A program made the position numbers and the translations under genes. This document shows, piece after piece, positions 17,900-27,600 of a stretch of DNA of 64,000 bases. The notes below the pieces were generated by a model that was not told where the DNA came from, ran no database searches, and worked only from the letters and a program-made list of their open reading frames with translations. Within the stretch, counting starts at the first letter, position 1. Every line of letters begins with the position of its first letter. This stretch comes from Bacteroidota bacterium (GTDB taxonomy: Bacteria; Bacteroidota; Bacteroidia; B-17B0; Aurantibacillaceae), in the NCBI GenBank assembly GCA_021323535.1, contig JAJONO010000005.1:1-64000 (forward strand), read 5' to 3'.

Positions 17900-20322
17900 C
17901 GGAAAATTACTTTTGCATCTTTTTCTTTAGTCACATAATTCATAATATCTGCAAGTGAATTATTTTCATCTCTTATCAAATTTTTATCTTTTACTATCAA
18001 GGTGCTTTTCTTCTTCAGAATGATCCGGCTTCCTTTTGTCAGAATGAGTTTTGATTCGATCAGGTAGCTTTTCCTTTTATTGACCACAACTATTCCATCA
18101 ATTTTCACAGCTTCTTTTCCTGTGCTTACAGATATTATTTTTTTATGGGAACTAGCTTTGCTCACAAGCTGTGTCACCCAGGCGCCTCGTCCGTATGTGC
18201 CCGCAATTAAAGTATTATTTACATAATTGATCGCCATATCGGTTACCATTACACGGGGAAGTGGCTTTTCTTTGCTGTAAAGTCTTTTCCAGATGATTTT
18301 ATCTCCTTCCTGCTCCGAGTAATAAACACCATCATCACAACCCAGGTAAATAACATTATTGAATTTATCGATCTTAATTTTATTGATACCCACTTTCGGA
18401 ATATTGTAATTAATTTCCTTTATAACGCAGTTATTGGAATCCGGGAGGTATTCCACTTCCAGCAAGCGACAATTGGTCTGGTTGTCCTGGTCACGACCCA
18501 CCGTATAAAAAAGATTAGGGTTTGAAGGATGTATTTCAGCAATGCTTATTTCCGCCCACCTGCATATTTCAAATGTTCCGATCAACGCTTTAGAAGTAAT
18601 ATCTAACCACTGCTGCTTCTTTGCGTTTATATCCACACAAAAAAATAGTTTTCCGGAAAGTTCTTTATCGCCCCACAATGGGTTTGCATAGGAAATAATT
18701 CCGGATGTTTTCCCAAGGCTCATTGATTTTATCACATGATTTCTGATGCCACCATCGTCTTTTTTACTGAAAGAAATGTCTGAGAATTTCTTAAACTGAT
18801 TTTGTCCTTTTTTTAAATCGGTTTTATTGATGCGCCAGATATCATGGTGACCAATGTAAACGAATGAATCTTTTACAAACAGCGGACGACGTGGATCAGT
18901 ATGCGGATCGTTTACCTGAAGATACATAGAGCCCTTCGATTTAAGGTCATGATAAAACAAGCCTGGAGGATTACATTCTACAATAGCAGAAGTTTCGTCT
19001 ATTGCCGCGGCAAGATACCCGTCGCCACAATTGCTCATTGTATTCAAACATTCCTTTTCATTGAACACAAAGCCCCCGTTATCCTGCGTACCGCCCGTTA
19101 CTAATAAAGAGTCGCTTTGCGCCACATCAATTCCCCAGAACTGAGTAACATCTAAACCATTACCATTTAAGTTTCTCCACTCTGTAGGGGAATGTTTTTG
19201 CGCAAATGAGATTCCTCCATCATTTCCAACAAACAAAGCGTCATCAGCTCCCTTATGTGTATTTCTTACCAGTTGCATGGACCTCACATCGGCGTGAGTA
19301 TTTTTACCATTATAACTTGCGATCTTTGAAAATGTTTTACCACCGTCGGTGCTTTTCGAAATCTCTGTCATCGCCACATACATAACTGTTGTATCTACTG
19401 CATTCACACACAATTCAAGATTCCAGTAAGTTCCTCCAAAGGTGTGCTGTATTGGTTGTTTGTTGAGATCGATGAATTTGTTTCCATTAAAAAATTTTAT
19501 GTAAGCAGCTGAAGCCCCCATAGCAACATAGAACATGTATTTCAGATCCTGTCTTGGCACAGCAGTTACTTCGATGCGGCTTGCCTTCACATTAGCAGGT
19601 GTAATATCTTTTATTTTTTTACCAAAGTCTTCACACAAATAGAGTTTTGCTTCCTCACGATTATTGGTCCTGGTACACACGTAGAATTTTCCCAGTTCGA
19701 AAGGAGCATATTCAATGTCGCAGATAGAAATGTCGGGATCGTTTTTATTGAAAGGCAGTTCTATCTTTTCCCAATCGAGCCAATCGTTTTTTGTAAGATA
19801 GATAGCGTTAGAACTATAGGCCATCATGTGCATGGGGTCCTGGTGATAAGAAGTCAGTCCTTCGAGACAAAATAAATTTTTAGTTTCGGAAGGTGGTCCC
19901 ACCTGTCGCCAGCTTGTTCCATCATCGTCCGATCTTAAAATACCGTTTCCGTACCCGAGGGGTAAACCGCTTTTATGTCCTGTTGCTATAAAAACAGATC
20001 TTCCCTGATTAACGTCGCTGTAATTCTTGTGAACAACAATGTCTGTAACACCAAAACACATTCCTTCATAGGTATCAGAAATATTTTTCCATTCGGGCTT
20101 ATCACTCATAGCATTGATGCTTTTGAAAAGTCCGCCCGAACAGCTTCCTGCAAACATGAGGTTCATGTTATTTGTATCTACCCAAAGCGCCCTTACAAAT
20201 CCTTTAACCTGCCCGCTCGTTTGCTTGGGCCCCAGATATTCCCACTGACCCGGTTCAGACTGGGCATGGGCATGGATTGAAAAAAAGAATGTTAGTATGT
20301 GTAGAAAACAGGCTCGTTTCAC
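17896..20322 (-). CDS. Secreted BNR/sortilin-like beta-propeller protein
   Basis: Signal peptide ending AHAQ; Asp-box-like repeats GGLFKSINAMS, ILRSDDDGTSWRQVG, EISKSTDGGKTFSKI; AGTYGRGAWVTQL. Confidence 0.75.
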   Translation of the reverse strand: MKRACFLHILTFFFSIHAHAQSEPGQWEYLGPKQTSGQVKGFVRALWVDTNNMNLMFAGSCSGGLFKSINAMSDKPEWKNISDTYEGMCFGVTDIVVHKNYSDVNQGRSVFIATGHKSGLPLGYGNGILRSDDDGTSWRQVGPPSETKNLFCLEGLTSYHQDPMHMMAYSSNAIYLTKNDWLDWEKIELPFNKNDPDISICDIEYAPFELGKFYVCTRTNNREEAKLYLCEDFGKKIKDITPANVKASRIEVTAVPRQDLKYMFYVAMGASAAYIKFFNGNKFIDLNKQPIQHTFGGTYWNLELCVNAVDTTVMYVAMTEISKSTDGGKTFSKIASYNGKNTHADVRSMQLVRNTHKGADDALFVGNDGGISFAQKHSPTEWRNLNGNGLDVTQFWGIDVAQSDSLLVTGGTQDNGGFVFNEKECLNTMSNCGDGYLAAAIDETSAIVECNPPGLFYHDLKSKGSMYLQVNDPHTDPRRPLFVKDSFVYIGHHDIWRINKTDLKKGQNQFKKFSDISFSKKDDGGIRNHVIKSMSLGKTSGIISYANPLWGDKELSGKLFFCVDINAKKQQWLDITSKALIGTFEICRWAEISIAEIHPSNPNLFYTVGRDQDNQTNCRLLEVEYLPDSNNCVIKEINYNIPKVGINKIKIDKFNNVIYLGCDDGVYYSEQEGDKIIWKRLYSKEKPLPRVMVTDMAINYVNNTLIAGTYGRGAWVTQLVSKASSHKKIISVSTGKEAVKIDGIVVVNKRKSYLIESKLILTKGSRIILKKKSTLIVKDKNLIRDENNSLADIMNYVTKEKDAKVIFR

Positions 20323-20373
20323 GCTTAAATTTAATCAATTAATTGGCTATTTTTGCTGCACTAAATTTTAATT

Positions 20374-21915
20374 ATGTCGCAGAAACCAGAAGACTTTTTC
20401 AAGAACATTATTTCTCACAGCAAAGAGTATGGATATATTTTTCAAAGCAGCGAAATCTATGATGGATTAAGCGCTGTGTATGATTACGGGCAAAACGGGG
20501 CCGAGCTGAAGAAAAATATTCGCGAATACTGGTGGAGAGCGATGGTGCAGATGCATGAGAACATTGTTGGAATTGATGCCGCGATATTTATGCATCCTAC
20601 AACCTGGAAAGCGAGTGGACACGTAGACGCTTTCAACGATCCTTTGATTGACAACAAAGACAGTAAAAAAAGATACCGTGCCGACGTACTTATTGAGGAG
20701 CACGTTGCAAAAATTGAAGACAAGATCGAGAAAGAAGTTGAAAAAGCGAAAAAACGTTTCGAGAATTTTGACGAAGCTATGTTTCGCTCAACTAATGCAA
20801 GAGTTGTAGAATATCAGAATAAGATCAATGACATTAACAACCGTTTCAAAAACGCGATGAACGATGGCAATCTTGCAGAAGTAAAACAGATCATTGTAGA
20901 TTGCGAAATTGTTGATCCTGTAAGCGGAAGCAGAAACTGGACCGATGTAAGACAATTTAATCTCATGTTTTCTACCGCCATGGGATCGGTTGACGGAGAG
21001 GGAAGCACTATTTATTTACGACCCGAAACCGCGCAGGGAATTTTTGTGAATTACCTCAACGTTCAGAAAACAGGAAGAATGAAGATTCCTTTTGGAATTG
21101 CTCAAACCGGAAAAGCTTTCAGAAATGAAATTGTTGCAAGGCAATTTATTTTCAGGATGCGCGAATTCGAACAAATGGAAATGCAATTCTTCTGCAAACC
21201 GGGAACTGAAAAAGAATGGTACGAATACTGGAAAGACGCGCGTTTGAAGTGGCACCATAGCCTTGGTTTAGGAAAAGAAAATTATAAATTTCACGATCAC
21301 GTTAAACTTGCTTTTTACGCCAACGCTGCTAGCGATATTGAATTTCAATTTCCATTTGGATTTAAAGAACTGGAAGGAATTCACTCGCGAACTGATTATG
21401 ATCTTAAACAACATGAGCAATTCAGTGGAAAAAAATTACAGTATTTCGATCCTGAAGAAGGAGCCAGCTATGTTCCATATGTAGTGGAAACTTCTGTTGG
21501 ATTGGATCGTTTATTTTTATCTATTCTTTCAGCTGCTTTCAAAGAGGAAAAATTACAGGATGGCGAAACGCGTGTTGTGCTCAGCCTGCCGCCTGCCCTT
21601 GCTCCAATTAAAGCGGCAGTGTTTCCGTTGGTAAAAAAAGATGGGTTACCTGAATTGGCCGAGAAGATCATCAACCAGCTCAAGTTTGATCATATTGTTA
21701 CTTACGACGAAAAAGATGCTGTAGGAAGAAGATACCGTCGCCAGGACGCGATAGGAACACCATATTGTATCACTGTGGATCACCAGAGTCTTGAAGATGG
21801 AACTGTAACTGTTCGTCACCGCGATACCATGCAACAGGACCGTATAAAAATTGAAGCGCTCAACGATTTCTTAAACGAAAGAGTAAGTATGAAGAGCTTG
21901 CTGAAACAACTTTGA
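20374..21915 (+). CDS. glyS: Glycyl-tRNA synthetase, dimeric type
   Basis: YDYGQNGAELKKNIREYWWRAMVQ, TAMGSVDGEGSTIYLRPETAQGIFVNYLNV, IAQTGKAFRNEI, EQMEMQFFCKPG. Confidence 0.97.
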   Translation: MSQKPEDFFKNIISHSKEYGYIFQSSEIYDGLSAVYDYGQNGAELKKNIREYWWRAMVQMHENIVGIDAAIFMHPTTWKASGHVDAFNDPLIDNKDSKKRYRADVLIEEHVAKIEDKIEKEVEKAKKRFENFDEAMFRSTNARVVEYQNKINDINNRFKNAMNDGNLAEVKQIIVDCEIVDPVSGSRNWTDVRQFNLMFSTAMGSVDGEGSTIYLRPETAQGIFVNYLNVQKTGRMKIPFGIAQTGKAFRNEIVARQFIFRMREFEQMEMQFFCKPGTEKEWYEYWKDARLKWHHSLGLGKENYKFHDHVKLAFYANAASDIEFQFPFGFKELEGIHSRTDYDLKQHEQFSGKKLQYFDPEEGASYVPYVVETSVGLDRLFLSILSAAFKEEKLQDGETRVVLSLPPALAPIKAAVFPLVKKDGLPELAEKIINQLKFDHIVTYDEKDAVGRRYRRQDAIGTPYCITVDHQSLEDGTVTVRHRDTMQQDRIKIEALNDFLNERVSMKSLLKQL

Positions 21916-22616
21916 TTTTGGAAGGCGCCGGAAACATAATCATTAATTTATATAAAAGAGCAGGTCTTATCACCTGCTCTTTTCTTTTTATGTTTCAGGT
22001 TTTTAACGCCCAAATTGAAAAAACTGAAGCTAAAATCTGGAACACCAAAGAACTTGATGCAGGACGCAAATCTTTCGGTCTTTCGGAGCTTGAAGCGGAT
22101 GTGATCCTTGAAATCAATAAAGCAAGAACCAATCCTTCTAAATACGCGGAATTGTATATAAAACCAAGGCTGTCAAATTACAATGGCAAAGTTTACAATG
22201 ATAAAACGGTAACAAAGGAAGGAACAGTGGCAGTGAATGATTGCATAAGCGCCATGAACTCCCAGGTTAAACTTTTACCCTTAAAGCCCGATAACAATCT
22301 TATTAAACTGGCCAAAGAATATACTAAAATGCAGGGCAAAACAAATCAAACCGGCCATGAAACTGATGGGAAAGGCTTTAAGGAGCGTATGAAAACGATC
22401 ATTGATGACAATAAAGTTGTTGGAGAAAATATTTCATATGGCAGAAACACCGCGAGGGACATTGTGATTGCTCAACTAATTGATGATGGTCGGCCGAAGC
22501 GCGGCCATAGAAAAAATATTTTACGCGCGAACTATACGCATATCGGTGTTGCATCTGGCGAACACAAGGAATACAGTACCATGTGTACAATTAATTTTTT
22601 CGGTGATAATACCTGA
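21912..22616 (+). CDS. CAP (SCP/PR-1) domain secreted protein; start uncertain
   Basis: VILEINKARTNPSKYAELYIKPRL...GHETDGKGFKERM...VGENISYG...GRPKRGHRKNILRANYTHIGVASGEHKEYSTMCTINFF; TTG start overlaps glyS stop. Confidence 0.85.
   Translation: MILEGAGNIIINLYKRAGLITCSFLFMFQVFNAQIEKTEAKIWNTKELDAGRKSFGLSELEADVILEINKARTNPSKYAELYIKPRLSNYNGKVYNDKTVTKEGTVAVNDCISAMNSQVKLLPLKPDNNLIKLAKEYTKMQGKTNQTGHETDGKGFKERMKTIIDDNKVVGENISYGRNTARDIVIAQLIDDGRPKRGHRKNILRANYTHIGVASGEHKEYSTMCTINFFGDNT
21954..21989 (+). terminator. Intrinsic terminator of glyS, located inside the CAP reading frame
   Basis: aaaagagcaggt-cttatc-acctgctctttt, then cttttt; 12-bp perfect stem. Confidence 0.8.
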
Positions 22617-22620
22617 TAAA

Positions 22621-23016
22621 TTACTGGAAATTCGCTGCGATCTTATTGGCAATTTCCTCAAATTCTTCTTTAGACAATTTGAGTTTTTCATTGCTAAAAT
22701 CGCAATCATTCATTGTGTTAATCGGAATAAGATGAACGTGCGCATGCGGCACTTCTAATCCAATTATCTGCATAGATACTTTCTTGCAGGGAATGCTTTT
22801 CTTAATTGCTTCTGCCACTTTTTTGCTAAACAGCATGAGGCCGGTGTAATTGGCCTGGTCGAGATCAAAGATATAATCTTCTTCGTTTTTAGGAATTACC
22901 AGAACATGGCCTTTTTTTATTGGGAAAACATCCAGAAATGCCAAATAGCTTTCGTTCTCAGCAACTTTATATGCGGGAATATCTCCGGCAACTATTTTTG
23001 AGAAAATGGAAGACAT
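22621..23016 (-). CDS. HIT family protein
   Basis: SIFSKIVAGDIPAYKVAENESYLAFLDVFPIKKGHVLVIPK; HAHVHLIPI histidine triad. Confidence 0.95.
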   Translation of the reverse strand: MSSIFSKIVAGDIPAYKVAENESYLAFLDVFPIKKGHVLVIPKNEEDYIFDLDQANYTGLMLFSKKVAEAIKKSIPCKKVSMQIIGLEVPHAHVHLIPINTMNDCDFSNEKLKLSKEEFEEIANKIAANFQ

Positions 23017-23019
23017 GAA

Positions 23020-23493
23020 TTAAATAGAAATTTCAACAATTTCGAAAGTGATTAATCCTGCAGGAACCTGCACATCGGTTCTTTCACCCACTTTTTTACC
23101 AAGTAAGCCTTTTCCGATAGGAGAATCAACAGAAATTTTACCGGCTTTAAAATCGGCTTCGCTTTCGGCAACAAGCGTATATTTCATTGTGGCGCCGTTT
23201 TTAATATTTTTGATTTTCACAGTGGTAAGAATACTCACCTTGCTTAAATCGAGCTTGGTTTCGTCAACTAGACGGGCGTTTAGAATCACGTCTTTAAGTT
23301 TCCCTATTTTGACTTCAAGTAAGCCCTGCGCCTCACGGGCGGCGTCATACTCAGCGTTTTCGCTTAAATCGCCTTTTTCACGGGCCTCAACCACAGCCTC
23401 GGTGCATTTTTTACGCTCCACGGTTTCGAGGTAATGCAGTTCGGTTTTTAGTTTTTGTAATCCTTCTTCGGTATAATATCCAACTTGTGCCAT
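23020..23493 (-). CDS. greA: Transcription elongation factor GreA
   Basis: YYTEEGLQKLKTELHYLETVERKKCTEAVVEAREKGDLSENAEYDAAREAQG; DSPIGKGLLGKKVGE. Confidence 0.97.
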   Translation of the reverse strand: MAQVGYYTEEGLQKLKTELHYLETVERKKCTEAVVEAREKGDLSENAEYDAAREAQGLLEVKIGKLKDVILNARLVDETKLDLSKVSILTTVKIKNIKNGATMKYTLVAESEADFKAGKISVDSPIGKGLLGKKVGERTDVQVPAGLITFEIVEISI

Positions 23494-23504
23494 TGTGTCA
23501 AGCT

Positions 23505-23553
23505 TTAAAAAACAAAGAATCCCGATGCATACCGGGACTCTTTAAGATAGAAC
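23505..23553 (-). terminator. Intrinsic terminator downstream of the PorV-like gene
   Basis: Minus strand aaagagtcccggtatgcatcgggattctttgtttttt. Confidence 0.65.
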
Positions 23554-23571
23554 AAAATTAGTAAAAATTCC

Positions 23572-24639
23572 TTATAAATTCACACGTAAACCAAAAGTAT
23601 GGGTTCCGCCAAAAGGATTGGTGAAACGGTAAGAATAATCCACACCAACAGTTGATTTCTTGTCGTTAAAAGGTATTTCAAAAGTAACACCTGCGGCAGG
23701 GCCAGTAAAAACTGTTCTGCGTGTTTCTTCGCTTAAAATTCCTTTTTCAGCATAAAAACCAGCTCTGAACATTAACATCTCTTTCCATGCATATTCTGCG
23801 CCGAATAAGAAGTTATCATAAGTAAAGGAGTTTGAAGTGTAATTGGTGTTAAGTGAAAGACGTTGTTTTTTAGAACGTCCGGTGCTGTCTTTTGTAAGAT
23901 AGAAATCATATGCCAAACCAATATTTACAAGGGCAGGTAATTCAAAAGCACCCGAGCGGTTGTTTACAGTAAGCTCGTAGTTTGTTCCGTATTTTACTGT
24001 TGATTGACGGCTGAGACCATCACCGCGGTAGGTCATTTTAGGACCCCAGTTCTTTAACGCGATACCAATGTGAATGTTATCGTATTTGCCCGTGTGGTAC
24101 TGGATACCGGCGTCAATTGCAATTCCTCTCGCAGCAGCGTTAGGAATCTGCTCACTAAGAATCTTGAAGTTAACACCTCCGTAAATATTTTCAGAGAACA
24201 TTTTCGCATAAGACATACTGATGTTATAGAAGCTAGGCTCATAAGTACCGAGACCACCTTCAGGTTGTTCTTCAGTTGTAATATCGATTTTACCCGCTTT
24301 TATTGAAACGATACCGAGACCGATTGTGCCGGTTTCGCCAACGCCTTGAGTAAGACCAAAGCTGTTGATGAAAATATCGGTGCCTTGTAACCAGTTTGAA
24401 CGGTTAAAGATAAATTCAGTTTTACGCGTATACGCTGTTCCAGCAATGTTGAGAAACTGCGCTTCTAAACCGCGCGCGCGCGCTGAGTTTGAGCCTACCA
24501 TTCCGGCATTTCTGGCGTATGGGTTAATGAGCAACTGACTCGCACCAGCCTGTCCTGCACGTTCAGGGTTACCAGCTTCAAGCAAAGTTGAAGCTATAAT
24601 TGCCGTTGTTAAACCGAGATATTTTAAATTTTTAATCAT
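23572..24639 (-). CDS. PorV/PorQ-family outer membrane barrel protein
   Basis: GASQLLINPYARNAGMVGSNSARARGLEAQFLNIAGTAYTRKTEFIFNRSNWLQGTDIFINSFG; start refined to MIKNLKYLGL. Confidence 0.82.
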   Translation of the reverse strand: MIKNLKYLGLTTAIIASTLLEAGNPERAGQAGASQLLINPYARNAGMVGSNSARARGLEAQFLNIAGTAYTRKTEFIFNRSNWLQGTDIFINSFGLTQGVGETGTIGLGIVSIKAGKIDITTEEQPEGGLGTYEPSFYNISMSYAKMFSENIYGGVNFKILSEQIPNAAARGIAIDAGIQYHTGKYDNIHIGIALKNWGPKMTYRGDGLSRQSTVKYGTNYELTVNNRSGAFELPALVNIGLAYDFYLTKDSTGRSKKQRLSLNTNYTSNSFTYDNFLFGAEYAWKEMLMFRAGFYAEKGILSEETRRTVFTGPAAGVTFEIPFNDKKSTVGVDYSYRFTNPFGGTHTFGLRVNL

Positions 24640-24659
24640 AGCAAATTTCTTCTGTAATA

Positions 24660-27600
24660 TTAATAACTCTGAACGTCTAATGGTCTCATTACACCAAACC
24701 ACTTAATAATTTTCTCTCCAACATTTGGTGCATCAATGTGAATGATGTATAATCCACTCGCAATTGAAATGTTGTTTTGGTTTTTAAGATCCCAATCAAC
24801 ATAAGAAAGGCGTTTTGCCTGGATGATATCCTGACCAGTACCTGCTTTACCTAAGTAAAGATCTTCCTGGCCGCTAACATCACGTTTAATCGTTCTTACT
24901 AGTGTTCCGTTCATAGAGAAGATCTTAACTGTACACTTACTTGGAAGGTTAGTGATTCTTACACGGTTATCGGTACGGTTTGTTTCGTAAGCCGAGCTTC
25001 CATAGTATGGATTTGGAACTACTTTAATCAGATCAAGAGCGCTCTTCGCAACAGAAGATTGCTGGAACAGCGTTGCAATATCGCTTGTATTGAATGAATA
25101 AAGCGGGAAGTTGTTGTTTGCTGCTCCTGATGTTTTAATATCTGTAGTTAACATAGACGGGGAGCTAACACTTGTAATCTTGTTAAAGTTATTGTAGATC
25201 TGCGATGGTGTAGTTAACACTCCAGAAAAACCATAACGGTAAGGCTTAGCAACGTTGATCTGAATTCTTACATCAGATGGCATGTTAACCGGATTCTTGA
25301 AATTAAATCCTTCTGCCGGCATTGGAATAGATGTCCACATGATATCTCTTTCAACTGCGCCGAAAGCTGCCATAAAGTTACCTGACACTGCTCCTGTGAA
25401 GTTTGAAGGATCAAAGAATTTATCAAGAATATATTTCATTTTCTTGCCACCATCATATCTTCCAACTCCATAATCCATTCCATCTAAATCATCTTCCCAG
25501 TTGTAAACGCCGGTGTTAGTAAATTTAGAATTAATTGAATTTCCACCGAATACGTAGATAAAGTGTTTACCGCCGAACGCAAAAGGATATGGAGAGAACG
25601 CGTTTGAAGTAGGGTTCCACATCATATCGTTACCGTTGTTTTCTTTTTGATAGCTGTCTTCACCAAAAGCCATATTAAGGCGCTCGCCAGTTTCGAGGTT
25701 GATAGCGTAACCAGGGAACCAACCCATTCCTGTTTCAGAAATGTAATTAGCATCGCTTCCAACAGAGCTGCTTCCTGAACCAACGGCACAAGGGACACCG
25801 TTTTTGTCAACCGACTGGTGTTTACGTGGTGAGAAGAAAGGAGCAAAGTTTTCGCTTAAGTTAGACTTCTCCTGCATTTCAAACACTACGCAACGCGTCC
25901 ATTTGCTTTGGTCCTTTGTTAGCACAATAAGCACACTGTTTATTTTTCTTAAATCAGTATTTCCTTTATCAGGAGCGTTGTTTGTTACCGAGCTGATACC
26001 AAATCCTGTAGTAGCGCTTAACATATAGTTATCCTGTTTCCAGATTTCACCGTTAAATCCAGGACCACCAAAAGCACGTGCAGGGAATCCGCCGCCGCTT
26101 GGTGTAATTGAGTAATAAGAAGCTGCGAGTGGATAAGGTGCCCATGTTCCATTTAAGATCTTACCAAATTGCTTATTTGGGTCGTAGAAACCTGCAACCT
26201 TGTTATCTGCATCTTTGGAGTAATACGCATCTTCGAAACCAGCCGACTTATTATTACCTGAGAGTATCCAGTTGAGCGGATTGGTTCCGTCAATATCCGG
26301 CACAGGGTTCATCCAGTTAGAAGCCCCATTAAGATAAGTAATGCTTGCTCCAATAAACGACCCAGCAGAAGGTCCGGCATAATCTGCAGTTAACGTGTTT
26401 GTAGCAGTAATACTATTAAGTTCTTCACCCGGATCAGCAACCTGTTTAATATTTAAGGAGAAACCTAATTCAGGGAAATAGAACTCATTACCAACTTTGA
26501 TAGTCTGGTATAAAGTATCTTTGTAGTTGGAGCTTGAAACATTTGTAGTTGGGGTAGGATCATTTGCGTGATATACTTTTCCGGTACTTAAGTCTGTAAG
26601 CTCCCAGCTTGTGTTATCAACGTTAAGCATTGCTGAGTTGTTACCGTTTCCTGTTAAGCCATTTGTTGCATTAGGAACAGCTGAAGGCATTGCATTGATT
26701 GAAGTTTGTGGAACAGTTGAAGTTGCTGAATATGATTTTACAGTTTTAAATTCGTTGTTAATGAATTTGAAACTGAAAGTAGCGTCTTTCACATTTAATG
26801 GATCCACAACACGGATGCTTAAAGGGCCTTGTGCATTTTCGTAAGTAACATCTGCTTTAAAACCATTAGCTACGATTTCATCTTCTGAAGCTTGTGTAAG
26901 AGTTAATCTGTTTCCACCATTACCTTGTCCTTCGATACGGGTAATTTTAGGGCCGAATCCATAAGCAGATTGCATTACGGTTCCGTCTTTTTCCATATCT
27001 GTATTGTGAGGAATACCAGCAGCGCGTTTAATCTTACGACCTTCAAGGTATGGACGTTTTTGTCCGAGGAAGTTTGCAGCAGGATTAACTGAAGAAGGAA
27101 CATCAGGAGCATAAGTCAGATAGTTATTGTAAGCATAAGAAACAGCAAGGAAATAGTAAGTTTTATTGTTTATCAGTTTCCTGTTGTCGCTGGTAGAGAA
27201 AGCATCTTCTGTGATTCTGAATGTAGACTGGATACCAGTATTAGCACCATCAACCATTACTTTTGGAACAAGAGCTCCGATAGAATTGTCCTGAACATAA
27301 TTCACCAAACGTGAAACGTTGTTCTTAAGATCACACTGGAACACAGGGATAGCTTTTGTAACATCATCAAGGTCTGTTGAAGTAACTTTGTCATCTTTTA
27401 CCTGGTAAACAATATATCCTTCAAAACGATAGTATTTATCAGGATTGCTTAATGCAGGGATCGGAGAAGTAGGATCAGATAAGATTGAAATATCTTCTTC
27501 AGCGTAATCGTTATTGTATAGTTTGTAGTTGTTGGTTCCTTTTTTGTTAGTAAGGTAAACGATAAGTTCGTTGCTTACCTCCTGGATAGTCATATCCGGA

